Position numbers and translations under genes: made by a program
The notes under the pieces: model-generated
The model's input: only the letters and a program-made list of their open reading frames with translations
What the model was told of the DNA's origin: nothing
Database searches by the model: none
NCBI GenBank assembly: GCA_023053685.1
Contig: JALIGW010000001.1
Span: forward strand, 53,503,359-53,567,358
Length of the DNA: 64,000 nucleotides
Direction of reading: 5' to 3'
Origin: Diadophis punctatus similis
Taxonomy: Eukaryota; Chordata; Lepidosauria; Squamata; Dipsadidae
In this document: piece after piece, positions 13,126 through 24,161 of the stretch
Layout of the letters: every line of letters starts with the position of its first letter
Numbering within the stretch: the stretch's first letter is position 1

Positions 13126-13466
13126 CAGGGGTGGGTTCCTCCCGGTTTGGACCAGTTTGCCCGAACCGGTAGTGATCTGCTGGTGATGTCATGATGATGT
13201 CACCGACCTGGTTCAGTCGGTGCGGGTCCGTGGGCACCGCCATCTTTTTTTTGAATTTTTTTTGAATTTTTTTTGAATTTTTTCTTCTTCTGAGCATGTG
13301 CAGAAGCCGAGTTTCTGGCACTGTGCATGCAGTCGCCATCTTGTTTTCGGCTTTTTTTAAAAAATATTATTTTTGTATTTTTTGGCACTGCACATGCTTA
13401 CGAGGTGCACCCACACGATGTGGGAGGAAGCGAACCGGCAGCGAGGTAAGTAGGAACCCACCCCTG
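13126..13466. mobile_element. hAT MITE, CAGGGGTGGGTTC family, copy 1
   Basis: The termini are CAGGGGTGGGTTCCTCCCGG and its inverted match TAGGAACCCACCCCTG. A perfect 8-bp target duplication GACACAAC flanks it at 13118-13125 and 13467-13474. The interior is a GC-rich imperfect foldback (CGAACCGG near both ends, GCCATCTT near both sides of the centre). It has no coding capacity, so it is non-autonomous. It interrupts the R4-like LINE and is younger than it. Confidence 0.9.
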
Positions 13467-13852
13467 GACACAACCCCAAAAAATAACAACAAAATTGCAG
13501 CTTGCATAAAGCAGGTGGAGAAGAAGAAAAAAGCTAAAATGAAAGAACCCGAAGTAACAGCAGAAGTGGTGGAGAAAGATCAAGAATTGTTCAGCACCAG
13601 GTGATGATGAACTGCATGGTTTTTGGTTGAAACATCTGAATGGTCTACACCCATTCATTGCCAAGCAATTTAACAATGTATTCCTTCAGATGAAATTTAA
13701 GAATGATTAACATCTGGCCAAATCTATTCGATAATGAAAGGTTCAATAAAATGGGTGGCACCAGGCAATTGTGGGCCAATTACCTGCTTACCAACATGTT
13801 TCAAATTGCTAACTAGTAGTGTTGTAGCTGATACAGTCCACAGCATCTAGAT

Positions 13853-13983
13853 CAGGGGTGGCCAAACTATGGTTCTTTAAGGACCTGTGGACTTCAACTC
13901 CCAGAATTCCTGAGCCATGCATTCAGGAATTCTGGGAGTTGAAGTCCACAGGTCCTCAAAGAACCATAGTTTGGCCACCCCTG
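13853..13983. mobile_element. hAT foldback element, 131 bp
   Basis: This is an almost perfect palindrome: CAGGGGTGGCCAAACTATGG runs in from both ends, and TTCAACTCCCAGAATTCCTG meets its complement near the centre. A perfect 8-bp target duplication ATCTAGAT lies at 13845-13852 and 13984-13991. It is a non-autonomous hAT inserted into the R4-like LINE, and its near-perfect arms suggest a relatively recent insertion. Confidence 0.92.
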
Positions 13984-14377
13984 ATCTAGATTATAATTTG
14001 CTCTTTCCAACTGAGCAAAGTTGCAAATAAAATGACTATGGCAAAAGGAAGGAAAGATAGTACCAATAGTAATAGGTGTCTTGGGTGCAAAGCCAAGGCA
14101 ACTGGAGCATCACTTGAACATTGCTGGCACTGATAAAATCATCAGTCAATTGCAAAAGGTAATTTTACAAACAACATCTGCCTATGCCAACTCCTTGGAA
14201 GGACTCAATAAATGGATAAAAATGCCAAATCCACTCTAAATATCTGGCTGATTGTGCGATCAGCCTTAATAATAAGTGTTTAAAATTGCCAAAAGCAGTC
14301 TACATCTGGCTGACTATTTGACCAATTATAATAATAATTTTACAACATCTCCATACGCTGACATTTTCAGTGATCTG

Positions 14378-14637
14378 CCCCAAAGGTGTTTTTTCAGGAG
14401 GCAACTGGACTTTCTTGTTTTTTTCTTTTGCAGATGTTTCACTTCTCATCCAAGAAGCTTCTTCAGCTCTGACAGGAGGGAATGGAAGGATTTATATTGC
14501 TCGCAAGGATCTATCCTGTCAGAGTTGTAGAAGCTTCTTGGATGAGAAGCGAAACGTCTTCAAATGAAAAATAAGAAAGTCCAGTTGCCTCCTGAGAAAA
14601 GCACCTTTGGGACAACCATGACCTGGATGACTGAGAA
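14378..14637. mobile_element. Foldback retroelement insertion, probably Penelope-like
   Basis: A 260-bp insertion is flanked by a perfect 13-bp direct repeat TTTCAGTGATCTG (14365-14377 and 14638-14650). Inside, two inverted copies of one unit form arms at 14378-14477 and 14514-14611 around a 36-base spacer. Each arm carries AAGCTTCTTGGATGAGAAG, GAAACGTCTTC (GAAACATCTGC in the other arm) and AAGAAAGTCCAGTTGCCTCC. The variable-length target duplication argues for target-primed reverse transcription rather than a cut-and-paste transposon. The Penelope-like label is inference. Confidence 0.6.
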
Positions 14638-14922
14638 TTTCAGTGATCTGGAATTCCAAAATCTCCTACCAGGTCTATCACTACTAACACCATCCTCATC
14701 AGGATATACATGAAGTTTGTTTTTTGCTTTGTCTATTTATCCAAACTGAAGTGTTCTTTTTGGAACACATCTCGCTCTCTGTTTCGATTTTACCACCATT
14801 CTCCTTTAGAAAATTTAGCCAGCTCTCAATGTTCACCCAAGTTTTGTATCATATTATATACAGTATCAGTATGGTGCAGGAATTGAGCATTGCACTGGGA
14901 GGCTAAAATGAAGGTTCTAGTC

Positions 14923-15362
14923 CCGTGATGGCGAACCTATGGAACGTGTGCCACAGGTGGCACGCGCAGCCATATCTGCCGGCACGAGAGTCTTTGCTCT
15001 AGCTCAGTTCCAGCGCGCATGTGCATGCCAGCCAGCTGATTTTTGGCTCACGGGGAGGCTCTGGGAAGGCGTTTTTGGCCTCCAGAGGGCCTCCAGGGGG
15101 GCCGGGGAGGCTGTTTTCACCCTCCCCAGGCTCCAGGGGGAGGGTGAAAAATGGGCCTAATGGGCCCACCGGAAGTTGGGGAGTGGGGGAGGGTCATGCA
15201 CGCATGCGCGGGGGTGGGGCATGCAGGGGGTATCACTCATGCATGCGCAGGGCGTGGGGCGCGTGGGGTGCATTGAATTATGGGTGTGGGCACGTGCACG
15301 CGCGCAATAGCACACGCACGCACGCTTTTGGCACCTGAGGAAAAAAAGGTTCGCCATCACTG
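14923..15362. mobile_element. hAT element, 440 bp, non-autonomous
   Basis: The left terminus CCGTGATGGCGAACCTATGG and the right terminus GGTTCGCCATCACTG are inverted matches (consensus CAGTGATGGCGAACC). A perfect 8-bp target duplication TTCTAGTC lies at 14915-14922 and 15363-15370. The interior is GC- and CpG-rich with alternating GCATGCGC tracts. Frames within it (for example 15021-15338) are by-products of its base composition. Confidence 0.9.
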
Positions 15363-15370
15363 TTCTAGTC

Positions 15371-16149
15371 TATTATCAGGCACCAAATTCATTGGTGATT
15401 TCTGGCCAATCATTGGCTCTCAGTACAAACCATCTCAAAGGTTTGTTGTGGGGAACAAAATTAGAAGGGAATGTTATATATGCCGTCTTGAACTCCTGAC
15501 AAACGAACAAATCTAAAAGCACTAAACCCAACAAAGATTCTGATAGAAAGCTCATTTTATGTATTTTAACATTGTGGAGATGGCTCATTTATTCCTGCTT
15601 TTTCTATTTGTTAAAACAAAGTACTAGTCAATGAAAGTAGCTGTCCATCTGCACAGCAGCTTATGGGGAGGAACTTTGACAAAAACATTTTGAAAGTCCA
15701 GGAATTTTTCTATCTTCACACCATGAACCTCAAAAAAGTTTAAAGTATTAGTGAGACAAGGCTTAACTTTGTTTGTTGTTCTTTGTCAATTCTCTTTCTT
15801 CTACATATTTGTTTTTCTTTTATAAAATGATTTAGATTAATGTACATAAAACATAAAAAATAGTTAAATGCTCTAACCTTTTCTGAATACGCTCTCCTTT
15901 TTTAAACATTAGATTAAAAACCATTTTTCAGTCTTTGGGGACTTTGATTTGAGAGAGAAGTTGCGTATTTTTGCTTAAAGTTTAATTTTTTTTTACTTTT
16001 GCTTTCATTAAGAAACTTTGGATAGATACTTTCTGGAGAAGTTGATTTGTTTATTTTTAATGTGTCACTTGGCACTATTTTTACTTACACCAGAGAAAGA
16101 ACTTTAATTCTGTGAGTTAAATTATTAGCAGAGAGTAATTCTGAAAGAA
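15371..16149. other. No recognisable feature
   Basis: AT-rich sequence between the 440-bp hAT and a CR1 relic, with nothing recognised. Confidence 0.45.
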
Positions 16150-16601
16150 AACCAGGAATTCATCTGACCTAAGTGTAGCTCACAAAATTATCTGCCATAA
16201 TGTCCTACCTGTTAACGACTACTTCAGCTTCAACCGCAATAATACTCGAGCTCACAATAGATACAAACTTAATGTAACCGCTCCAAACTTGATTGCAAAA
16301 AATTCGACTTCAACAACAGAGTGATCAATGCCTGGAACACTTTACCTGACTCAGTAGTTTCTTCCCCAACCCCCAAAAACTTCAACCTCAGATTATCTAC
16401 TATCGACCTCACCCCATTCCTAAGAGGTTGGTAAGGGGCGTGCATAAGCGCATAATCGTTCCTGTCCTAATGTACCCATATATTCATACCTTTTTTACTC
16501 ATTCATGATTGTACTATTAATATATATTCAATCATGTTTTACTGTTTATACTTTGCTTATAATCATATATGCTTGACAAATAAAACAAATACAAAAAAAA
16601 A
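16150..16601 (+). mobile_element. CR1-type LINE, C-terminus and 3' UTR
   Basis: Broken frames read in order VAHKIICHNVLPVNDYFSFN, NNTRAHNRYKLNV and, after a frameshift, the LSTxDLTxFLRG-like end, matching the inverted copy at 19.1-19.9 kb. The UTR follows (CCTGTCCTAATGTACCCATA, GCTTGACAAATAAAACAAAT), ending in an A-rich tail. It is 5'-truncated and non-functional. Confidence 0.8.
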
Positions 16602-17020
16602 TCCTGTTTCTTAGAACTGGTTTCCTAGGATGCTGAGAGCATCCACTCTGATTTTGAACCACCAGTTGACTAATTTCTTAATCCAGGGCAAAGGAATTAG
16701 GTGGCTGATCAGTCAATAGATTGCTTTGCTAAAAATATATATATCTTCTGAATTCAATTATCTACTTACAAGTAAGGCTGTCTTGATAAGTCGGATTACT
16801 CCAAAGCAATCTCTAGTTATTGGTAATTGAGTGCTGGATGGGAATCCCAGAAATGACTTCATTGGCTTCATTCAGTCACCTATTTTTTGTGTTGTGTCTC
16901 TGTATGTGTTGTGCTGTGTCTCTGTATGGACCAAATAGGATACTACTGAACCTTCCTTCTTGCAATAGGGAAAGGTAATAGGTAAACATCAGCATTGTTT
17001 TGTTTTCTATTAGTTTTGAT
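16602..17020. other. No recognisable feature
   Basis: I see nothing beyond a short duplicated phrase GTGTTGTG(T)CTCTGTATG at about 16893-16926. Confidence 0.45.
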
Positions 17021-17153
17021 CTTCCTTCCTTCCTTCCTTCCTTCCTTCCTTCCTTCCTTCCTTCCTTCCTTCCTTCCTTCCTTCCTTCCTTCCTTCCTTC
17101 CTTCCTTCCTTCCTTCCTTCCTCCCTCCCCCCTCCCCCCCTCCCTCCCTCCCT
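17021..17153 (+). repeat. (TTCC)n microsatellite
   Basis: About 25 TTCC units pass into a degenerate C-rich CTCC/CCCT stretch. The long reading frames over it (poly-Leu/Pro/Ser on one strand, Arg/Lys/Glu on the other) are artefacts of the repeat. Confidence 0.97.
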
Positions 17154-18396
17154 GTTGTCATAAGGATATTTCTCATCTTGATTTTTCTTATCCATGCTGG
17201 TAATTCCTTATTTTACAATTCTTAAAAAATATTTTTTTAAATTCACTAATTTGACATCCCAAAGGAAATATTAATGCTTTTTAAATGAAAATATTTTATT
17301 TCCAGGTTAAAATGAGACTAAAAAAAAGCTTCCTCATTGGTTTTGAATTAAACATGGAAAATTTCTATAAAAGTCTTAAGGGCCCTTTAAATAAATTCCA
17401 TGAAAATTAAGATTGTCATGGATATTTTTGATATATTATTTCCAAGGAATAGTGTAGAGTTATTTCTGAATGTTCTGATTAATATTTCTAGCAAGACATA
17501 TGCTTCATTCCTAAAACTTTGATAATTTAGGTAATAGTTTTGGTAATAGAGAATTCTTGTTCCAACAATTTGGATTGAAGTATGTTGACAAAATCAACAG
17601 GGTTCTTAAAATAACTTTAATTGGCTATCAAAAAACATCCACAATTTATTTAATGTCTCTTTTCCAAGAAAAAATATTGTTGGTTTAGCTTCTTCTTCTT
17701 AAATCTCACCATATTTTATATGCTTTGGTCTTTACCTATTGTCAGAAAATATATGATGCAATGTGATTAAAGTATTAGTCTAATTAAGTATACAGAAATG
17801 GATTTGTTGACTGGGTGAGGAATGAAGGAAACATTGTTTTAGATGTAAACTAGGCAGCTGCACAATGCCTATTGAGTTAAGATAGTTGAAGAAAAAAAAT
17901 CATTAATGTTAGTAAATTACATAGTATTTTTATGTTAAGAATAAAAGAGTTAGTCCTACACAGCAAATGCACAAGAGTTGCCCATTGGATTGTGGCTTAA
18001 TGTAATGCCTTAAACTTTGGACTTTCTCTTCATTTTACCGAAAACACCCCCCCCCCCCCAATTTTTATTACAAGATTGACTGAATGGTATTTCAAAGTTG
18101 GGCAACTGGTTATAACATTTTAAAAAACGGTAATAAAAAAATACAAGACACTTTTTTTCTAAATAAATTCAAATGGTAAAAAATAGTCAGATCCATAGGG
18201 GAATTAAAAGATTCTTCATTCTAATAAGAGTTAGTTCAGGAAATTGCTTTTCTTTTTTCTCATGGGCATGTGCAGGGGTGTCTGTGGGATATAGTAAATA
18301 ACTCAAGATAGTGGTTCACTCAAGGTGGCGCTTCAATCATACAATTGTGGCCATTATTTGGTCTTTTTTTGGCCCTCACTCTATGGGCATCAGTGG
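17154..18396. other. No recognisable feature
   Basis: Very AT-rich, with one C13 run near 18048. No repeat family or exon is recognised. Confidence 0.45.
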
Positions 18397-18673
18397 CAGG
18401 GGTGAGTTCTAACTTACCTCGCTGCCGGTTCGCTTCCTTCCCCTGCGCGCAAAAAAATTTAAAATAATTTTAAAAAGCCGAAAACAAAATGACGATGCAT
18501 GCGCAGTGCCGGAAACTCAGCTTCTGCACATGCATGGAAGAATTTTTTTAAAAAGATGGCGGCGCCCACGGACCGGCACCGACTGAACTGGATCCATGAT
18601 GTCATCGTGACATCACCAGCGGGTCACTACCGGTTCAGGTGAACTGGTTCGAACCGGGAGGAACCCACCTCTG
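18397..18673. mobile_element. hAT MITE, CAGGGGTGGGTTC family, copy 2
   Basis: Termini CAGGGGTGAGTTCTAACTTA and GAGGAACCCACCTCTG. A perfect 8-bp target duplication ATCAGTGG lies at 18389-18396 and 18674-18681. The interior is like that of the 13.1 and 42.4 kb copies but reversed, with CGCTGCCGGTTCGC near the left end and GATGGCGGC inside. Confidence 0.9.
18553..18563 (+). promoter_or_regulatory. YY1-type motif inside MITE
   Basis: AAGATGGCGGC is an exact match to the classic YY1 recognition sequence. It lies inside the hAT MITE, and related GCCATCTT sequences sit at the equivalent place in the 13.1 and 42.4 kb copies. Binding is not shown by the sequence. Confidence 0.35.
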
Positions 18674-19092
18674 ATCAGTGGTCAAGCAAAATAGGCTTTT
18701 GCCACCTGTTTTGCTTTTCAATATAACCATGAATATATCTTTTATAGATAGAGGTGAGTGAATTCATGAATATTTTTACAATTCTTCATTATTCTCTCTT
18801 TCTCTTTTTCCCTCTTTCTCTCTCCTTGTGTTTACATGCTATCTGCATGAACAATTTCGTATACATCACACAATCAAAGGAAATTCTTAAATAACACATA
18901 AATAAAAGAAAGAAAGCAGAAAACCACTATTGTTTAATTAAAACTCTTCACCACACTATTCAGAAGAAAACTATCTTTGCTAGTTTTAAAGGGATGGAAG
19001 GTCCTAGCCTTTTATCTCAACCTAAAATTTATTTTGTTAGTTTTCCACACCAGTTTATTTAAAATAAAGGCCTGCGCACAAACAATTTACCG
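18674..19092. other. No recognisable feature
   Basis: A pyrimidine-rich CTCTTTCTC patch lies near 18790-18830; otherwise nothing is recognised. Confidence 0.45.
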
Positions 19093-19910
19093 TACATTTC
19101 TTATTTATTTTATTTATTTATTTTGTCAAGTACGTGTTAGTAATATACATAGATATAACATTGTTTATATCCATAAGATGGGTACTGATAGGAGGGAACA
19201 TTAGGACAGGGACGGTAGGCACGCTGGTGCACTTATGCCCGCACCTTACTGACCTCTTAGGAATCGGGTGAGGTCAACAGTGGACAGTCTAAGGGTAAAG
19301 TTTTGGGGGTTTGGTGACGAAACCACAGAGTCAGGTAGTGAGTTTCAGGCATTTACCACTCTGTTGCTAAAGTCATATTTTCTACAGTAAAGTTTGGAGC
19401 GGGTCACTTTGAGTTTGTATCTGTTGTGTGCTCGTGTATTGTTGTGGTTGAAGCTGAAGTAGTCATTGACAGGAAGGACGTTGTAGCAGATAATTTTATG
19501 AGTGCCAAAGTGCCGAAGGCAACGTAGTTCTAAGCTTTCTAAGCCCAGGATTTCAAGTCTGGTTGCGTAAGGTATTCTGTTGCGAGTAGAGGAGTGGAGG
19601 ACTCTTCTTGTAAAGTATCTCTGGACATTTTCTAATGTATTTATGTCTGATATGCGGTGTGGGTTCCAGACAGATGAGCTGTATTCAAGGATTGGTCTGG
19701 CGAATGTTTTGTATGCTCTGGTTAGTAGTGTGATATTACCGGAGAAGAAGCTATGTAAGATTAGGTTAACAACTCTTGAAGCCTTTTTGGCGATGTTGTT
19801 GCAGTGGGCTTTGGCACTTAGGTCATTTGATATGAGTATTCCAAGATCTTTGATAGAGTGAGGGTCGTCTGCAAGATCTTTTGTCCTCCCAGTTCTATTT
19901 GGTCATTCAC
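19093..19910 (-). mobile_element. CR1-type LINE, ORF2 C-terminus and 3' UTR
   Basis: This is the longest CR1 relic in the window. Minus-strand translation gives the post-RT domain in one nearly open frame: DLGILISNDLSAKAHCNNIA near 19850-19790, then TRAYKTFARPILEYSSSVWN, RRLRHSHKIICYNVLPVNDY and RYKLKVTRSKLY, ending near the DLTRFL segment at about 19270. The UTR follows and ends in an AAATAAATAAATAA-type tail near 19095-19125. The reverse-transcriptase core and endonuclease are absent (5' truncation), so it is non-autonomous. The frame is good enough to suggest a fairly young insertion. Confidence 0.88.
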
Positions 19911-22900
19911 CACCAGTTGATTACTAGTGAACATTTATCCCTCCTACCAATGGCTTATTTAGTGAGTTGTGAAGGGGTTCTAAGTTCATACTGACATCCA
20001 ACTGACACCCTGGCAAAGAGACTCAGCTACTATATATGCTATTGGCAAAAATAGGGTTAGGTTTCTCCTTTGTAGAATCTTACAACATGTAGTGAGTGTT
20101 CCTGAATTGTAACTGAGCATTGGTACCAAATTGTAGTTTAAAGGTTCCTCCTTTAAATAAACTTTTAATAAACAGGAATGGTTACAAATAGTTTTGCTGA
20201 TTTATTAGCTCTAGTTGCATAACTTTATTTGAGAAAAACTTGGTAGTTCAAAATGAGGTAGGATATCTATTGCTCTTGGCTGAAGTTTATTATTATTTTT
20301 AAATGATCATTTAAACTCAGGCTTTACTTGTTGCAGTAGACAAATAATATTTTCAAATCTCTGTTAACAAGAAGCTCATTCTTTAAACAGAGGTGAGTGT
20401 TGTATAACTGAAATTTCTGGAGCAATGATGCTTGCACACTCTCTCTATTAATTTTCCCTTGTCTTCTGAGACTACCATTACATTCCTGAGGCCCTTTATA
20501 AAATAAACTCCCCTATGATCTAGTGCAAGCAAGGAAACTGGGAAGCAGCAAGCAAGCTCTGGCTTGGTATCTCTTATGGACCATCCTGATGACTGTAATT
20601 GCTGCCATGTTATGAAAACCTTTTTTTTTGAAAGGCGCCAGAGTTCCAAATAAAGCATAACATGGCTTTGATATAATAAATATTAGTATCACTGTTTAAA
20701 AATGTTGTGACCCGTCTGCTTGATTCTGAGAAAGACGTTTTCCAGCACCTGCTTTTATTTGCAAACGTTCTATTACCACAGCTAAGAAAGAAGGAAAATC
20801 CTCAAGACAGATTTGGTTTAAAGAATTTCCAAATAAAGTCAGCCTCTGTCTTTCTAGACAGTTAACTTTAAAGGGAAAATAGACCAAATCCTCAGCAGAC
20901 TTCTGAAAGGGTCATTTAAGCAGATACCCTCTTCCCTCTCTTTTGTTAGGAAGCTTTAATTCTGGAAATCTAGAAATATTAAAATAAAGGCCATGTACTT
21001 CTTCTGCAAACTAAGGTAGAGTGTGAAGCAGGGAGAGGACAAATGACATTTTCTCTATTTGGATATGGATGAACTAAGTCTTTAGCGGGCAGGATAACGA
21101 CATGGAGTGTAGTGGGTGATGATGTAAATGGGTGCAGTCAGTGGTGACCCATGAACCTTCATAGTTTTTTGGGGGAAGGTAAGGTTACCAGATTTGAATG
21201 TAAAACTTCATATAGCTACTAAATGATAGCAAAAAGATATTCTGCGCCTCTTTGCTGCTATCTGGTGTGATCTGAAATTTTGCAGCCCAGATGTGGTAGT
21301 TTTAAGAGATTTTCAAAAAGAATCTGTGTTTTTTTTAAAACTAAATGACAGAAAACCATGTTATAATTTTCAGGAATGGCATCATCAAATTTTAGCAATG
21401 CACATAGAGGAGGCCATTGAAACAGGGTCAGGGATGACAAATCACCTGTTCTGCTTGAGATGCAAGAGATGATTTCTGCAATGAGATCCAGGTACTGTAT
21501 TGTTGCCAAATAACAGGGAGTATTATGCGGTAGTTTAATAACAAATAGAAAAATAATGAAAGAGCGCATTGACATCCATAGCTTTACATTAGTCTCATTT
21601 TCTCTGAAATAGTGAACTACCAGATCATCTGTACTGAAAATTAGAATTATTATTTTATTTCCTTTTGGTTGCATTCTTACCTTGCTTGTCTTTCAGGAGC
21701 TAAAAACAGCCTCTCTCATAATGCAAATTTGTCATGTAGTTGAGGTTAAGAAATAGTGACTGGCACAAAGTAAGTTGAATAGGGCTTGGAATCTGGGTCT
21801 TTCTAAGCCCATATTCTCTCTTCTTCACCTCACTAACGCTCTCCAGTCATCACTGGATTTAACTGATTTAGTATTCTCAGAAGGATTTATGGGAATCAAT
21901 ATTTGTGAAGCACTGGGGAATTTTAACCAGAACTCTCAGCATACTTTTGAAGCTAGTTCTAAATATTTATCTGTTCTAAATATTGTACACTTAAAGGGGA
22001 GAAGTAAATCCCATTGGACCATGACACAATCGACTTCTGAGGAAAGATATTAAAATTATGCTGTAAAACCCCCCAAATTTACATAGCTAGAGCACGTCAG
22101 TATGCACTGAAACATAACGTAGGTTCCACTGAATTCATTGGGATTTAAGCTGGCATCTGCTGCATGGAGACATATCTTATATTGGAAATGCAGACATACC
22201 ATTGATAATTGTGGCAGTATCCAGATGGGCAAAAATGGACACTCACATGGTATGTTCAGCTGTTTCTCTTAAATCATAATTTAAGGTTAAAACTGAACTT
22301 CATCCTTCTTCTGGGGCTGCTCTTGGTCTCTCAAGGCTACATTCCTGGCACTGTTCCAGTATTAAGATTGAAGGGAGTTTACCCTAAGGGGAAAATCTTT
22401 TTGGACTGGAGAATTAGAAAGGCTGGGAAAAAAACCACATCAATATAAAAGAGAGCGTATTCTGAAGCTACTATTTGAGTTCAGGGGATCCTCCTGCTCT
22501 CACTTCCTAAAGGAGATGTTTGAAATAAAATGGAATTATTTAAAGGAGAATTTGGGAGCTGTGGTACCCCAAATATGGTGGCATTGGATTGGGGGAGTTT
22601 CTTTATTTGGTCACTAACTCGTATCAATAGGCTTACATAGAGTAAATCTGTATATAGTCCAGGAATGCTTGTAGTTTTCTAATCCTTGAAGAAATAGTGG
22701 AAAGGGGAAAGTTGCCTCCCCAGTTTTATTAGACAAAAAGATATTTGTGTGAATAGTCTGGGTATTTTCTTGAGTAGTCTTTAGGAATGCTTTAGGAGAA
22801 CTGACTGTCTTAGCTCTTTGTAATGAAAATTGGACAGCAGAGGTTGTGTGACTCCTGTGATACAGGATACCCGTCATAGCACCTGCAAATTCATCAGGTC

Positions 22901-22972
22901 ATATGGAAAGATTTTTGATCTTTTTCCATGTTGGAGAAGGATACATCAAGAAAGGGACACATCCATTCTCTT
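19911..22972. other. No firm feature
   Basis: Long single-copy-looking interval. A 138-codon minus-strand frame at 21258-21674 has no recognisable motif and is probably chance. At about 22110-22150 the phrase TTCCACTGAATTCATTGGGA resembles an old amniote interspersed repeat also hinted at near 41.5 kb. No splice-flanked exon is evident. Confidence 0.35.
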
Positions 22973-23082
22973 CAGGGGTCTCCAACCTTGGCAACTTTAA
23001 GACTTGTGGACTTCAAGCTGACTGAGGAATTCTGGGAGTTGAAGTCCACAAGTCTTAAAGTTGCCAAGGTTGGAGACCCCTG
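22973..23082. mobile_element. hAT foldback element, 110 bp
   Basis: Near-perfect inverted arms start CAGGGGTCTCCAACCTTGGC and meet at GAATTC around the centre. It is the same family as 26771-26914. I could not find a convincing 8-bp target duplication on the two sides, so one flank may have changed. Confidence 0.85.
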
Positions 23083-23135
23083 GATGATACTCCTGAGGCC
23101 ACTTTTTCTTGAATGCTGCATATAAATCTATACAT

Positions 23136-23348
23136 TAGTGGGTTTCACTTACCTTCGCTACTGGTTCGGAACTGTGAACACGCGTACGTGCTTGCTTGCT
23201 TCGCTCGCATGTGGCGCGTCTGCGCATGCACAGAACCTTCTGTGCATGTGCAGATCATCCGTGATGACATCCGGGTGGGCGGGCGGTGCCTCCCGCCACC
23301 ACTACAGGTTCGCCAAAACCGGGGCGAACCGGTAGCAACTCACCACTA
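23136..23348. mobile_element. hAT MITE, CAGGGGTGGGTTC family, divergent copy 3
   Basis: The ends are TAGTGGGTTTCACTTACCTT and GGTAGCAACTCACCACTA. Inner motifs CTACTGGTTCG / CGAACCGG and GCATGCACAG / TGTGCATGTGCAG are arranged as a foldback. It is closest to the copy at 61837-61966. The target duplication is not clear. Confidence 0.7.
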
Positions 23349-23382
23349 GTATCTAGATGGCTATTTTTAATGTGGAAATATC

Positions 23383-23498
23383 ATTATGAAGTTCTTAATT
23401 TTGCACAAGTAGTTTATTGCCATCTTTCTCTTCTCTGGTTATTATGAAGTTCTTAATTTTGCACAAGTAGTTTACTGCCATCTTTCTCTTCTCTGGTC
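23383..23498 (+). repeat. 58-bp tandem duplication
   Basis: Two head-to-tail copies of a 58-bp unit (23383-23440 and 23441-23498) beginning ATTATGAAGTTC and ending CTTCTCTGGT differ at only two or so positions. This is a simple recent tandem duplication, not a known repeat. Confidence 0.95.
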
Positions 23499-23926
23499 AG
23501 TTCCAGATACACTATAAGTACAGTCCTACATTTAGAAAGCTGGTCTAATGAATTTTTTTACCAGCCTAGCAAGAGATTCAAGTGCTGTGGTGGAATGAAC
23601 TAAATATTAGAGATGGACCTGGGAGATTGAGCTGAAACAGTGGCTCTTCTATGAAGCTCTGGAAATAGTATATCATCCTATACAACCATATGCAACAGCT
23701 TGCTGCTGAGGCCAACAGATGAACCATCTTTCTAGATCAAATTTATTCTTTTTGACAACAGGGAATGCATGCCTGTGTGCACACATACATACAGACATGT
23801 CTTGGCAACCAACAGTTGCAGAAATAATAGGGTGATGACATGGAGACGTTAATCTGGATTTTTTTTTAAACCCCCCCCCCCCCGCTAAATTATGCCTTCT
23901 TTGTTTTTTATTTTTTCTTCGCTTAT
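23499..23926. other. No recognisable feature; C-run at about 23871
   Basis: Contains a run of 13 C at about 23871-23883 just before the SINE. Nothing else is recognised. Confidence 0.45.
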
Positions 23927-24161
23927 CTGAGGTGGTGCAGTGGTTAAAAGCAGCACTGCAACCTACTTCAGCTGACTGCTAGTTCAGCAGTTCAGCTGTT
24001 CAAATCTCACCAGGCTCAAGGTTGACTCAGCCTTCCATCCTTCTGAGGTTGGTAAAATGAGGACCCAGATTGTTGGGGGCAATATGCTGACTCTGTAAAC
24101 CGCTTAGAGAGGGCTGTAAAGCACTATGAAGCGGTATATAAGTCTAAGTGCTATTGCTATT
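23927..24161 (+). mobile_element. Sauria-type tRNA-derived SINE
   Basis: The tRNA-like head CTGAGGTGGTGCAGTGGTTA (A-box region) and TTCAAATCTCACC (B-box region) are followed by GGTTGACTCAGCCTTCCATC, TTGTTGGGGGCAATATGCTG and the 3' end AAGTCTAAGTGCTATTGCTA. The copy is full length and well preserved. Confidence 0.92.

Larger units (their letters stand above)
11925..14270 (+). mobile_element. R4/Dong-like LINE relic, broken into fragments
   Basis: Several translated pieces in different plus frames line up as one old non-LTR retrotransposon. About 11929-12126 is an N-terminal-like piece. At about 13604-13670 the frame reads ELHGFWLKHLNGLHPF. At 13765-13840 it reads GNCGPITCLPTCFKLLT, the reverse-transcriptase NxRPITCL block. 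At 14060-14178 it reads VPIVIGVLGAKPRQL and further residues, matching the C-terminal block of R4-type proteins. A 3' UTR follows (AAATGCCAAATCCACTCTAA, then TCTGGCTGATTGTGCGATCA), which recurs at 34.0 and 60.0 kb. Stops and frameshifts are frequent and the catalytic core is missing. Two hAT elements sit inside it. The clade name is from motif memory and RTE is the alternative. Confidence 0.6.

Noticed and set aside
14517..14570. A canonical hammerhead in the foldback arm
   Set aside because: The block reads UGGAUGA instead of CUGAUGA and stem II is only about two pairs, so it is reported as similar in signature, not called as a ribozyme.
16943..17225. Proteins rich in Leu/Pro/Ser or Glu/Gly/Arg/Lys
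   Set aside because: Translation of the (TTCC)n microsatellite. The same reasoning removes the frames at 28070-28408, 50531-50890 and 51873-52082.
21258..21674. 138-codon minus-strand frame
   Set aside because: No recognisable motif, codon bias or splice context; a frame of this length is expected by chance in 64 kb.
23927..24161. tRNA gene
   Set aside because: The A and B box similarity belongs to the tRNA-derived head of a SINE; no cloverleaf with an intact anticodon arm and acceptor stem is seen. The same holds for the other SINE copies.
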